NCBI GenBank assembly: GCA_027030825.1
Contig: JALVEM010000061.1
Location: forward strand, 1-16,015
Source of the DNA: Thiohalobacter sp.
GTDB taxonomy: Bacteria; Pseudomonadota; Gammaproteobacteria; Thiohalobacterales; Thiohalobacteraceae
Direction: 5' to 3'
DNA length: 16,015 nucleotides
Position numbers and translations under genes: made by a program. Under the pieces are notes generated by a model. The model had not been told where the DNA came from and made no database searches. It worked only from the letters and a program-made list of their open reading frames with translations. Below are positions 1-6,198 of the stretch, piece by piece; positions within the stretch are counted from its first letter, which is position 1; each line of letters begins with the position of its first letter.

Positions 1-1
1 G

Positions 2-301
2 CTGCGCGGCGGCATGCAGCCCTGGGTCGGATTCGTGGTGACGCTCGCCACTCTCGTCGAGATGGTCTTCAACGTGTTCCTCTTCGCCATCGTCATCCAG
101 GCCATCCTCAGCTGGATCAGTCCCGGTACCTGGAATCCGGTGGTCTCCATCGTCCACAGCCTGGCCGAACCGGTGCTGCGGCCCTTCCGGCGGCTTCTGC
201 CGCCCATATCCGGCATCGACCTCAGCCCCCTGCTGGCCATCCTCGCCATCATGGTGGCCAAGATGCTGATTCTGCCGCTGTTCGGGGTGCTGTTGCGGTG
301 A
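2..301 (+). CDS. yggT: YggT family membrane protein, 3' part
   Basis: This is the C-terminal part of a YggT-family integral membrane protein. The reading frame is open to the left edge of the window, and family members usually have about 190 residues in two similar halves, so roughly half the gene lies upstream. The visible part begins with a hydrophobic segment (about residues 10-35 from the ATG at 14), followed by a conserved stretch ending in NPVVSIVHSLAEPVLRPFRR. A second hydrophobic segment rich in Leu, Ile and Ala closes the protein. The family's biochemical role is not settled; it has been linked to osmotic or envelope functions. The stop codon overlaps the GTG start of the next gene by four bases (GTGA), a sign of translational coupling. 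In many gammaproteobacteria the order is yggS, proC, yggT, yggU, so proC is expected just to the left. The family call is firm; the true start is not visible. Confidence 0.88.
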   Translation: MRGGMQPWVGFVVTLATLVEMVFNVFLFAIVIQAILSWISPGTWNPVVSIVHSLAEPVLRPFRRLLPPISGIDLSPLLAILAIMVAKMLILPLFGVLLR

Positions 302-591
302 GCGAACCCTGGCGGTGGGACGGGGAGGATCTGATCCTCGACGTCCATGTCCAGCCCCGCGCCCGGCGCGACGAGATCGTCGGTCGGCATGGCGACCGGC
401 TGAAGATCCGCATCACCGCGCCGCCGGTGGAGGGGCGCGCCAACCGTCATCTGTGCGCCTTCCTCGCCGAGGCGTGCGGCGTGGCCAGAAGCGACGTTCG
501 CCTGCTCTCCGGCGAGGGCGGGCGCGAGAAACGGGTCCGCATCCACGCTCCCCGCATCCTGCCCAGGGGAATCCCTGCACCGGAAAGGTGA
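298..591 (+). CDS. yggU: DUF167 family protein (YggU)
   Basis: This small cytoplasmic protein of 97 residues belongs to the DUF167/YggU family, whose molecular function is unknown. The family hallmarks are visible: a first strand with LDVHVQPRARRDEIVG (about residues 14-29), the central LKIRITAPPVEGRAN (about 35-49), and a later RLLSGEGGREKRVRI (about 68-82). The length matches the usual 95-105 residues. The start is GTG at 298, which overlaps the yggT stop by four bases, so the two are almost certainly co-translated. No gene follows for 118 bases, so the operon appears to end here. The family assignment is certain, but no specific activity should be inferred from it. Confidence 0.9.
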   Translation: MSEPWRWDGEDLILDVHVQPRARRDEIVGRHGDRLKIRITAPPVEGRANRHLCAFLAEACGVARSDVRLLSGEGGREKRVRIHAPRILPRGIPAPER

Positions 592-709
592 ACCGGATCA
601 CGGGGTTCCGGCTTCAAGTTTCCCGTGGCGCGGTCGCTAGAGCTTGCTGAACGGGTGCGCGTCGCCAGCGCCGCACGCGCCATGGATTCAGTGCACGGGA
701 GGATAGGGA

Positions 710-2686
710 ATGTCGCAGGATCGCCTGGCGGAACGGCTCTCGGCCTATGACACCTGGAAACGGCAGGTGCTCGAATCGCTCGAGGCCTTCCAGTCCTGGC
801 TGGATGCGCATCGCCTCGAGGTGGGCGAGGACGACCTGCGTCTCTACGAGACCATGGAGGCCATCCGCCGGGATCGCCTCACCCTGGCGTTCGTCGCGGA
901 GTTCTCGCGCGGCAAGACCGAACTCATCAACGCCATCTTCTTCGCCGACTACGGGCGCCGCCTGCTGCCTTCCGAGGCCGGCCGCACCACCATGTGTCCG
1001 AGCGAGCTGTTCTACGATGCCGAGGCGGACGAGGCCTATGTGCGTCTGCTGCCCATCGAGACGCGGCGCGACGATCGTTCCATCGCGGAGTTCCGGGAAT
1101 CTCCCGACAGCTGGGTCCACATGCCGCTCGATGTCGACGACGCCGAGCAGATGGCGCAGACCTTCCGCGAGGTGATGCGCACCCGCGAGGTGCCGCTCGA
1201 GGAGGCGCGCGCCCTTGGGCTCTACGACGAGAGCCAGGATGCCGAATACCGCAAGACCGGCCGCCTGCCCGAACGGGTCGAGATCCCCAAGTGGCGCCAT
1301 GCCCTGATCAGCTTTCCCCATCCCCTGTTGAGACACGGGCTGGTGATCCTCGACACGCCCGGGCTGAACGCGCTGGGCACCGAGCCCGAGCTGACCCTGA
1401 GCATGCTCCCCTCGGCGCAGGCCGTGCTCTTCATCCTGGCCGCGGACACCGGGGTGACGCGCTCGGATCTGGAGATGTGGGAACACCATCTGCACGTCGA
1501 CAGCAGAAACGGCGAGGGCGGCAGTCATCGCATCGTGGCGCTGAACAAGATCGACATCCTGTGGGACGATCTCAAGGAGGAGTTCGAGATCAACGGCATC
1601 ATCCGCACCCAGGTGCGCAAGGTGGCCGAGCAGCTCAACATCGATGCCGATCGCGTCTTTCCGGTTTCGGCCCAGAAGGGGCTGGTGGCCAAGGTGCGCG
1701 GGGATGCGGCGCTGCTCGAGCGCAGCCGGCTTCCGGATCTCGAGGAACACCTCTCCCAGACGGTGCTCCCGAACCGCCAGCAGATGCTGAGGGAACATGT
1801 GCTGGAGCGGGTCGGCGGCCTGCAGACCGAGATCCGGGACATGCTGGCCGGACGCCTGGCCCAGACCGAAAAGGAACTGGAGAGCCTGCGTTCGCTGCGC
1901 GGCAGGAACGCCGACGTGCTGCACGAGCTCATGCGCAAGTCACGCGAGGAACAGGCCGCCTACATGCGCAGCGTGGAAAGTTTCCAGGCCAGCCGCCGCG
2001 TGCTGCAGCAGCAGGCGCGCGAGCTGCTCGCGGCGCTGAGCCTCGAATCCTTCGACCGCCTCATCCGGCAGACGCGCGAGGCCATGACGGGCGCCTGGAC
2101 CACCCGTGGCCTGCGCCAGGCCATGGCGGCCTTCTTCGAGAGCGCGCACGAGATCATGAACCAGGCCGCGGACCAGGCGGAACAGACGCGCAAGCTCATC
2201 CGCGCCACCTACCGCAAGTTCCACGAGGAGCACGGCCTGCCGGAACTCACGCCACGGGGTTTTTCGGTCGACAGCTATCACCAGGCATTGCACCGGCTCA
2301 TGATGGAGGCCGAGGCCTTCCGCAACAGCCCGGTCACGGCCATGACCGAACAGAGCATCGTGGTCAAGCGCTTCTTCGTCACCCTGGTCGCGCAGGCCCG
2401 CAGCATCTTCTTCCGGGCCAACCAGGAGGCGGAAGTCTGGCTGCGCGAGGTCATGAATCCCCTGGTGGCCCAGATCAAGGATCACAAGAAGGCCATGGAC
2501 AAGCATCTCGAGACCCTGCGGCGCATCAGCGAATCCCGGGAGGTGCTCGACGAGCGCCTGCGGGAGCTGGAATCCCAGCGCGAGGTCTTCCGTGAGGATC
2601 TCGCCGCCCTCGAGGCCATGCATGCCCGCCTGACCTCGCCCCTGCCTGCCGTCGAGACGACACAAACCGAGGTCGCGGCTTCCTGA
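710..2686 (+). CDS. dynamin-like large GTPase family protein
   Basis: This 658-residue protein is a predicted large GTPase of the bacterial dynamin-like group, members of which bind and remodel membranes. The GTPase domain covers about residues 55-345. Its G1 loop is AEFSRGKT (63-70), a G2 candidate is GRTTM (91-95), G3 is DTPG (215-218) and G4 is NKID (279-282). The first Gly of the usual GxxxxGK[ST] motif is Ala63. The rest (about 350-658) is mostly charged and predicted helical, with coiled-coil-like runs around 375-430 and 590-645, as expected for a dynamin stalk. There is no signal peptide or obvious membrane helix. The ATG at 710 has a strong GGGAGG seven bases upstream (697-702). It stands alone between the yggTU operon and a long repeat region. 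Many bacterial dynamin-like proteins come in pairs; no second one is visible here. The GTPase call is firm; a membrane role is inferred. Confidence 0.85.
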   Translation: MSQDRLAERLSAYDTWKRQVLESLEAFQSWLDAHRLEVGEDDLRLYETMEAIRRDRLTLAFVAEFSRGKTELINAIFFADYGRRLLPSEAGRTTMCPSELFYDAEADEAYVRLLPIETRRDDRSIAEFRESPDSWVHMPLDVDDAEQMAQTFREVMRTREVPLEEARALGLYDESQDAEYRKTGRLPERVEIPKWRHALISFPHPLLRHGLVILDTPGLNALGTEPELTLSMLPSAQAVLFILAADTGVTRSDLEMWEHHLHVDSRNGEGGSHRIVALNKIDILWDDLKEEFEINGIIRTQVRKVAEQLNIDADRVFPVSAQKGLVAKVRGDAALLERSRLPDLEEHLSQTVLPNRQQMLREHVLERVGGLQTEIRDMLAGRLAQTEKELESLRSLRGRNADVLHELMRKSREEQAAYMRSVESFQASRRVLQQQARELLAALSLESFDRLIRQTREAMTGAWTTRGLRQAMAAFFESAHEIMNQAADQAEQTRKLIRATYRKFHEEHGLPELTPRGFSVDSYHQALHRLMMEAEAFRNSPVTAMTEQSIVVKRFFVTLVAQARSIFFRANQEAEVWLREVMNPLVAQIKDHKKAMDKHLETLRRISESREVLDERLRELESQREVFREDLAALEAMHARLTSPLPAVETTQTEVAAS

Positions 2687-2761
2687 CGGCCTGCCAAGGC
2701 CTGCCGAAAACCGCAGTACGAAATGTCTGTCTGCCGAGACGGAGTGGGCTATACTCCGGGA

Positions 2762-2818
2762 GAAGCTCGAAGCTGGAAGCTGGAAGAACAGCCACGGAAC
2801 CCACTGAATCCACGGAAA
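2762..2818. repeat. Short tandem repeats: GAAGCTN and CCACNGAAN
   Basis: Two small tandem arrays sit side by side. GAAGCT occurs three times with a 7-base period (2762, 2769, 2776), followed by a degenerate fourth unit. Then CCACNGAA occurs three times with a 9-base period (2792, 2801, 2810). Similar iterated sequences are common in intergenic DNA of environmental bacteria. Here they form the left end of the repeat-rich gap after the GTPase gene. No coding function is evident. Confidence 0.7.
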
Positions 2819-2850
2819 GCGGACGATTTCCGTCGTAATCGATCCATGAC

Positions 2851-2883
2851 GCAGAGAGCACAGAGGCACAGAGCACGCAGAGA
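2851..2883. repeat. Iterated CAGAG repeat (8-9 base period)
   Basis: The pentamer CAGAG recurs at 2852, 2861, 2869 and 2878 within a purine-rich run built from GCACAGAG-like units. An A-rich patch and then a pyrimidine-rich TCTTTGTC stretch follow. Runs of this kind are widespread in intergenic regions of diverse bacteria, and I recognise the style rather than a named element. Confidence 0.65.
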
Positions 2884-2964
2884 AAAATCTCTTTGTCTTT
2901 GTTATTTCCGTGTCGTCCGGGAGTACGGTGGTAACGGTCGTTGTGGGCGGGCGGCGCTTTCTCT

Positions 2965-3098
2965 GTCATTCCGGCCAAGCGACCCGGCGCCAGCCGGGAC
3001 GCGCGAGCCGGAATCCAGAGACCACACAGACTCCGTGCCATTGTGGTTCATTCCCTTTTCTGGATTCCGGATCTCGCCTTCGACGAGTCCGGAATGAC
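2965..3098. repeat. Paired palindromic intergenic repeat, copy 1
   Basis: Two head-to-head palindromic units form an inverted pair. The left unit (2965-3018) begins GTCATTCCGG, ends CCGGAATCCAG and contains a 6-bp hairpin, CCCGGC/GCCGGG (2983-2998). The right unit (3060-3098) begins CTGGATTCCGG and ends CCGGAATGAC. Its arms ATTCCGGA and TCCGGAAT (3064-3071 and 3088-3095) can pair, with a mismatched inner stem. The spacer also resembles that of copy 2. The arrangement is like the bacterial interspersed mosaic elements built from REP sequences. Confidence 0.75.
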
Positions 3099-3145
3099 GG
3101 GAGAGCGGGGTCATTCCAGGCAAGTGAGCGGTTCTTTTCTCCCTT

Positions 3146-3268
3146 GTCATTCCGGGCAAGCGAGCGGTGCGAGCGAGACCCGGAATCCAGAAACCATGCT
3201 GATCCATGCCATTGGTGTGCATTCATTTCCTGGATTCCGGATCTCGCCTTCGGCGAGTCCGGAATGAC
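3146..3268. repeat. Paired palindromic intergenic repeat, copy 2
   Basis: This is a second inverted pair with the same ends as copy 1. The left unit (3146-3190) has arms ATTCCGGG and CCCGGAAT (3149-3156 and 3179-3186). The right unit (3230-3268) folds into a strong hairpin: ATTCCGGA with TCCGGAAT (3234-3241 and 3258-3265), then CTCGCC with GGCGAG (3243-3248 and 3252-3257), closed by a TTC loop. Relative to copy 1 the inner stem is fully paired. A partial left end (TCATTCCAGGCAAG) lies between the copies at about 3111-3124, so the locus has held further copies. Confidence 0.78.
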
Positions 3269-3276
3269 TCAAGGTT

Positions 3277-3357
3277 GGCGCTTCGCGCTTTCCGGGTTGA
3301 CTCCTCAAGGTGGGTGCTGCGCACCGTCCGGAATGACCAGGAGTGGCGCTGCGCGCC
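3277..3357. repeat. Series of three small GC-rich hairpins
   Basis: Three similar hairpins occur 32-36 bases apart, each followed by a TTCCGG or GTCCG-like sequence. They are GCGC-TTC-GCGC (3278-3288), GGTGC-TGC-GCACC (3313-3325) and GGCGC-TGC-GCGCC (3345-3357). The stems differ in sequence but keep their pairing, which suggests related, diverged palindromic units rather than chance. They follow directly on the second palindromic pair. Confidence 0.6.
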
Positions 3358-3548
3358 GTCCGCAAACGAGGGTGTGGCTCCCGGATGGCCCGCGGTGCCG
3401 GCTTCCGGGATGGCTGAGCGGGCTGCGCGGGCTTCCGGATCGCCAAGGGGGGGTGTACCATCGGGATGATCGAGGGTGACATGACCATCTGATCCGGGGC
3501 TGTCGCCACAGTAACGAGAAAACGAAGAACCGAGCAAAGGAGGACGTG

Positions 3549-4004
3549 ATGCGTATCCCGAGAGCATGGTTCCAGGGGCTGGTGGCACTGCTGGCGGTGC
3601 TTGTCTGGGCGATGCCGGCATCGGCCGAGAACATGCAGGATTTCGGCGAGTATGTCGTGCACTACAATGCGCTCACCACCGACATGCTGCCGCCGAAGGT
3701 GGCACACGAGTACGGCATCAAGCGTTCGCGCAGCCGGGGCATGCTCAACATCGTGGTGTTGAAGAAGGTGCTCGGTGCCACGGCACAACCGGTGGCGGCC
3801 CGCGTCGAGGGCAAGGCGGTCTCCCTCACCGGGGTGAGCATGCCGCTTTCGTTCCGCGAGATCCGCGAGCCGAACGCGATCTACTACATCGCCGAATTCA
3901 AGGTGCACAACGAGGAACGGCTGCGATTCGAGATCACCGCGCAGCCGGAAGGCCAGAAGGAAGCGCTGAAGGTGGTGTTCAGCAAGCAGTTCTTCACCGA
4001 GTGA
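3549..4004 (+). CDS. Secreted DUF4426 domain protein
   Basis: This is a 151-residue exported protein of the DUF4426 family, whose function is unknown. A typical signal peptide opens it: basic start MRIPR, hydrophobic core LVALLAVLVWAM and a likely cleavage after ASA near residue 25. The mature part carries the family features, from GEYVVHYNALTTDMLPP through REIREPNAIYYIAEFKVHN to the C-terminal VVFSKQFFTE. The family is about 140-150 residues long, so the gene is complete. A GTG at 3546 directly precedes the ATG at 3549; I chose the ATG because AAGGAGG ends six bases before it at 3543. The gene follows the repeat-rich gap and so must have its own promoter, but I could not identify one with confidence. 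Its 3' end overlaps the convergent membrane-protein gene by 11 bases. Confidence 0.87.
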   Translation: MRIPRAWFQGLVALLAVLVWAMPASAENMQDFGEYVVHYNALTTDMLPPKVAHEYGIKRSRSRGMLNIVVLKKVLGATAQPVAARVEGKAVSLTGVSMPLSFREIREPNAIYYIAEFKVHNEERLRFEITAQPEGQKEALKVVFSKQFFTE

Positions 4005-4680
4005 GGAAACCGGCGGACAGTGCCCGCCAGAGCATGAGCCCGCCCATCAGGATCACCACCAGACCGGCGATGCGCCGCACGCCGGATCTGCGCGCCCAGC
4101 GTTGCAGCCGGCTCGCGGCCCAGCCCATCATCATCAGATTGGGCAGGGTGCCCAGGCCGAAGGCCAGCGTCAGCAGTGCGCCCTCGGGCGCGCTGCCCGC
4201 CGACAGCGACCAGATCGCCACGCTGTACACCAGACCGCATGGCAGCCAGCCCCAGATCATCCCGAGCAGGAGCGCGCGTGCGGGCGTCCGGGGCGGGAGG
4301 AAGCGTCGACCAAGCGGCTCCAGCCGCGTCCAGACGAGCCGTCCGCCCAGCCGTTCCAGGGCCTGCAGGCCGTGCCACCAGCCGCCCAGATACAGCCCCA
4401 GCAGGATCATGAAGGCGCCCGCCACGGCAGCCAGCATGAACTGGGCCCGCGGCAGACCGAGCGTGCCCAGCGTCGCCTCGCCCAGTCCGCCGAACAGGGC
4501 GCCGATCAGTGCATAGCTGAGGATGCGCCCGCCGTTGTAGGCGAGCAACATGCCCGTGCGGTGCCCTTCGGGCAGGGATGCGCCCGTCATGGCGACGATG
4601 CCGCCGCACATGCCGACGCAGTGCACGCCGCCCAGCAGACCCACCAGGAAAGCCGCGATCGGCCCGGCTTCGCTCAGCAT
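3994..4680 (-). CDS. TauE/SafE-like (UreH/DsbD-type) membrane protein
   Basis: This is a 228-residue polytopic inner-membrane protein of the COG2836-like group, usually annotated as a sulfite exporter TauE/SafE family protein but closer to the UreH/DsbD transmembrane type. It begins with a hydrophobic helix containing GGVHCVGMCGG (residues 17-27), a paired-cysteine motif typical of this group, and a later helix carries GWLPCGLVYS. About six hydrophobic segments are visible. The conserved cysteines suggest metal or thiol-disulfide handling in the membrane, as proposed for relatives near cytochrome oxidase assembly genes; the substrate cannot be read from sequence. The start is the ATG at 4678-4680, which lies within the last codons of the upstream nuclease gene (ATGCTGA overlap), so translation is probably coupled. 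A longer frame to 4848 is antisense-like and runs inside the nuclease gene, so I rejected it. Confidence 0.82.
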   Translation of the reverse strand: MLSEAGPIAAFLVGLLGGVHCVGMCGGIVAMTGASLPEGHRTGMLLAYNGGRILSYALIGALFGGLGEATLGTLGLPRAQFMLAAVAGAFMILLGLYLGGWWHGLQALERLGGRLVWTRLEPLGRRFLPPRTPARALLLGMIWGWLPCGLVYSVAIWSLSAGSAPEGALLTLAFGLGTLPNLMMMGWAASRLQRWARRSGVRRIAGLVVILMGGLMLWRALSAGFLTR

Positions 4681-5456
4681 GCGATCCGATCCAGGTCGTA
4701 GTCGATGATCAGGGGGGCGTGATCGGAGAAAAATCGTTCCCGATAGATGCGCGCCCGCCGAACCCGCCCGCGCAGTCCGGGCGTGACCACCTGATAGTCG
4801 ATGCGCCAGCCCACGTTCTTCTCGCGAGCCCGCCCGCGATTGGACCACCAGGTGTACTGTTCGGGCCGGGGATCCACTTCACGGAAGGCGTCCACATAAC
4901 CCAGCGGCCCGAACAGCCGGTCCATCCAGGCCCGTTCCTCGGGAAGAAAGCCGGAATTCTTCTGGTTGGCCCGCCAGTTCTTCAGGTCGATGGGCCGGTG
5001 GGCGATGTTCCAGTCGCCGCAGAGAATGGCCTCGCGGCGCTGCCGCCGCAGGCGGTGCAGGTGAGTTTCCAGCACGTCCAGGGTCTCGAACTTGTGCTTC
5101 TGCCGGGCCTCGCCGGACGAGCCCGAAGGCAGGTAGAGCGAGACCACGGAGAGGGTGCCGAACCGGAACTCCAGCCAGCGGCCCTCACGATCGAACGGCG
5201 CCCAGCCGATGCCTTCGACGATCCGGTCCGGTCGCCGGCGGCTGTAGATGGCCACGCCGCTGTAGCCCTTCTTCTCGGCATCCAGATAGTGGCAGTGGAA
5301 GGGCCGTGGATGGAACTGCCGGTCCGCGAGCTGATGTGCCTGGGCCCTGGTTTCCTGGATGCAGACCAGGTCCGCGCGCTGGCGGGCGAGCCAGACGAAG
5401 AAGCCCTTGCGGGCGGCGGAACGAATGCCGTTGGCATTGAAGGTGATGACACGCAT
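4674..5456 (-). CDS. Exonuclease III / Crc-like AP endonuclease family protein
   Basis: This 260-residue protein belongs to the exonuclease III (Xth) branch of the endonuclease/exonuclease/phosphatase superfamily. The expected Mg-dependent active site appears complete: N7 (FNANG), E35 (CIQET), Y108 (LYLP), D148 and N150 (CGDWN), D220 (GWRIDYQ), and D245-H246 (SDHAP). It should act on abasic sites and 3' ends in DNA repair. Overall wording and position, back-to-back with pyrE, match Crc, the Pseudomonas translational repression co-factor. From memory, Crc has lost several of these residues (for example QDT for QET, CGSLY for CGDWN and SQHAP for SDHAP). I therefore read this as an enzymatically competent relative at the crc locus, but I give no symbol because xth and crc are both possible. 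The ATG at 5456 matches the family N-terminus. The 3' end overlaps the downstream membrane-protein gene by seven bases. Confidence 0.88.
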   Translation of the reverse strand: MRVITFNANGIRSAARKGFFVWLARQRADLVCIQETRAQAHQLADRQFHPRPFHCHYLDAEKKGYSGVAIYSRRRPDRIVEGIGWAPFDREGRWLEFRFGTLSVVSLYLPSGSSGEARQKHKFETLDVLETHLHRLRRQRREAILCGDWNIAHRPIDLKNWRANQKNSGFLPEERAWMDRLFGPLGYVDAFREVDPRPEQYTWWSNRGRAREKNVGWRIDYQVVTPGLRGRVRRARIYRERFFSDHAPLIIDYDLDRIAC

Positions 5457-5474
5457 GGCTCGGGGCGGTGCGGC

Positions 5475-5511
5475 TGGTATGATGGCGGCCCATGGTAGGG
5501 GCTCGGGCCCC
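5475..5511 (+). promoter_or_regulatory. Candidate pyrE promoter (extended -10) and leader hairpin
   Basis: In the 79-base gap between the divergent nuclease and pyrE genes, TGGTATGAT (5475-5483) fits an extended -10 element reading toward pyrE; no good -35 lies 16-18 bases upstream. Just inside the expected transcript, GGGGC (5498-5502) can pair with GCCCC (5507-5511). The hairpin has no U-run and no leader peptide, so it does not look like the classical enterobacterial pyrE attenuator. Confidence 0.4.
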
Positions 5512-5535
5512 CGCAGGCAATCGAGGATGCTGGCG

Positions 5536-6198
5536 ATGCAGGCATATCAGAAGGAATTCATCCGTTTCGCGCTGGAGACCGGCGTGTTGCGCTTCGGCGA
5601 GTTCGTGCTCAAGTCGGGCCGTCGCAGCCCCTATTTCTTCAATGCCGGCCTGTTCAACACGGGTGGCCGGCTCGAGCGCCTGGGGCATTTCTATGCCGAG
5701 GCGATCGCCGCCTCCGAACTGGTCTTCGACATGCTCTTCGGACCGGCCTACAAGGGCATCCCGCTGGTCTCCGCCACGGCCATCGCGCTGGCCCGGGAAC
5801 AGGGACGCGACCTGCCCTGGTGCTTCAACCGCAAGGAGGTCAAGGATCACGGCGAGGGTGGACAGCTGGTCGGCGCGCCGCTCGCCGGCCGGGTATTGAT
5901 CGTCGACGACGTGATCACCGCCGGCACCGCCATCCGGGAGTCGCTGGCGATCATCGAGGCGTACGGTGCCCGTCCTGCCGGGGTGGTGGTGGCGCTGGAT
6001 CGGCAGGAGAAGGGGGAGGACGAGCGGTCCGCCATCCAGCAGCTCGAGGATGAGGCCGGGGTGCCGGTCGTCAGCATCGTGGCGCTCGAACAGCTCGTCG
6101 AGTTTCTGCGCGACGATCCCGCCGTGCAGGCCCACCTCGAGGCCATCGAGGCCTATCGGGCGGCCTATGGCGTGGACGATCGTCCTCTCAATGGATGA
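5536..6198 (+). CDS. pyrE: Orotate phosphoribosyltransferase
   Basis: This is orotate phosphoribosyltransferase (220 residues), which joins orotate to PRPP to make OMP in de novo pyrimidine synthesis. It is cytoplasmic and normally a dimer. The N-terminus FGEFVLKSGRRSPYFFNAGL (20-39), FGPAYKGIP (68-76), the flexible-loop region CFNRKEVKDHGEGG (96-109) and the PRPP-binding motif VLIVDDVITAGTA (120-132) all closely resemble the E. coli enzyme. I chose the ATG at 5536 because GAGG lies nine bases upstream and the N-terminus then aligns with the family; an ATG at 5527 in the same frame would add three residues and has no room for a binding site. The C-terminus extends a few residues beyond the E. 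coli protein and overlaps the convergent permease gene by 11 bases. The divergent nuclease neighbour reproduces the pyrE-crc arrangement known from pseudomonads. Confidence 0.96.
   Translation: MQAYQKEFIRFALETGVLRFGEFVLKSGRRSPYFFNAGLFNTGGRLERLGHFYAEAIAASELVFDMLFGPAYKGIPLVSATAIALAREQGRDLPWCFNRKEVKDHGEGGQLVGAPLAGRVLIVDDVITAGTAIRESLAIIEAYGARPAGVVVALDRQEKGEDERSAIQQLEDEAGVPVVSIVALEQLVEFLRDDPAVQAHLEAIEAYRAAYGVDDRPLNG

Larger units (their letters stand above)
2687..3548. other. Gene-free repeat-rich intergenic region
   Basis: I find no credible gene in these roughly 860 bases. Open frames of up to 189 codons occur on both strands, but they translate the repeats themselves (the motif DSGSRLRRVRND recurs in one frame), have no plausible ribosome binding sites and resemble no family I know. 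From left to right the region holds a TATACT -10-like hexamer at 2750-2755, three runs of short tandem repeats (2762-2882), two palindromic repeat pairs (2965-3098 and 3146-3268), and a series of small GC-rich hairpins (3277-3357). From about 3360 to 3535 I see no recognisable element. The ribosome binding site of the next gene is at 3538-3543. Confidence 0.75.

Noticed and set aside
614..1924. A 436-codon minus-strand open frame opposite the dynamin-like gene
   Set aside because: It is an antisense shadow. The plus strand has the G1, G3 and G4 GTPase motifs and a strong ribosome binding site.
994..2595. A 533-codon plus-strand open frame overlapping the dynamin-like gene in another frame
   Set aside because: The translation is a Gly/Arg/Ala/Pro-rich string typical of a shifted GC-rich frame, with no motifs.
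2762..3268. Possible CRISPR array
   Set aside because: The repeats have short or irregular periods, or are large inverted pairs. There are no evenly spaced 24-37-base direct repeats with unique spacers and no cas genes.
2723..3479. Several open frames of 87-189 codons in the repeat region
   Set aside because: They cross the palindromic repeats, translate the repeat units repeatedly, have no good ribosome binding sites and match no family.
4681..4848. N-terminal extension of the TauE-like gene
   Set aside because: The extra 56 residues lie inside the nuclease gene in another frame and are not membrane-like, whereas the ATG at 4680 gives the family N-terminus.
5498..5511. pyrE attenuator
   Set aside because: The hairpin has only a 5-bp stem, no following U run and no leader peptide, so it does not support classical attenuation.
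5359..5535. N-terminal extension of pyrE
   Set aside because: It would run through the divergent nuclease gene and its start region; orotate phosphoribosyltransferases begin at about the ATG at 5536.
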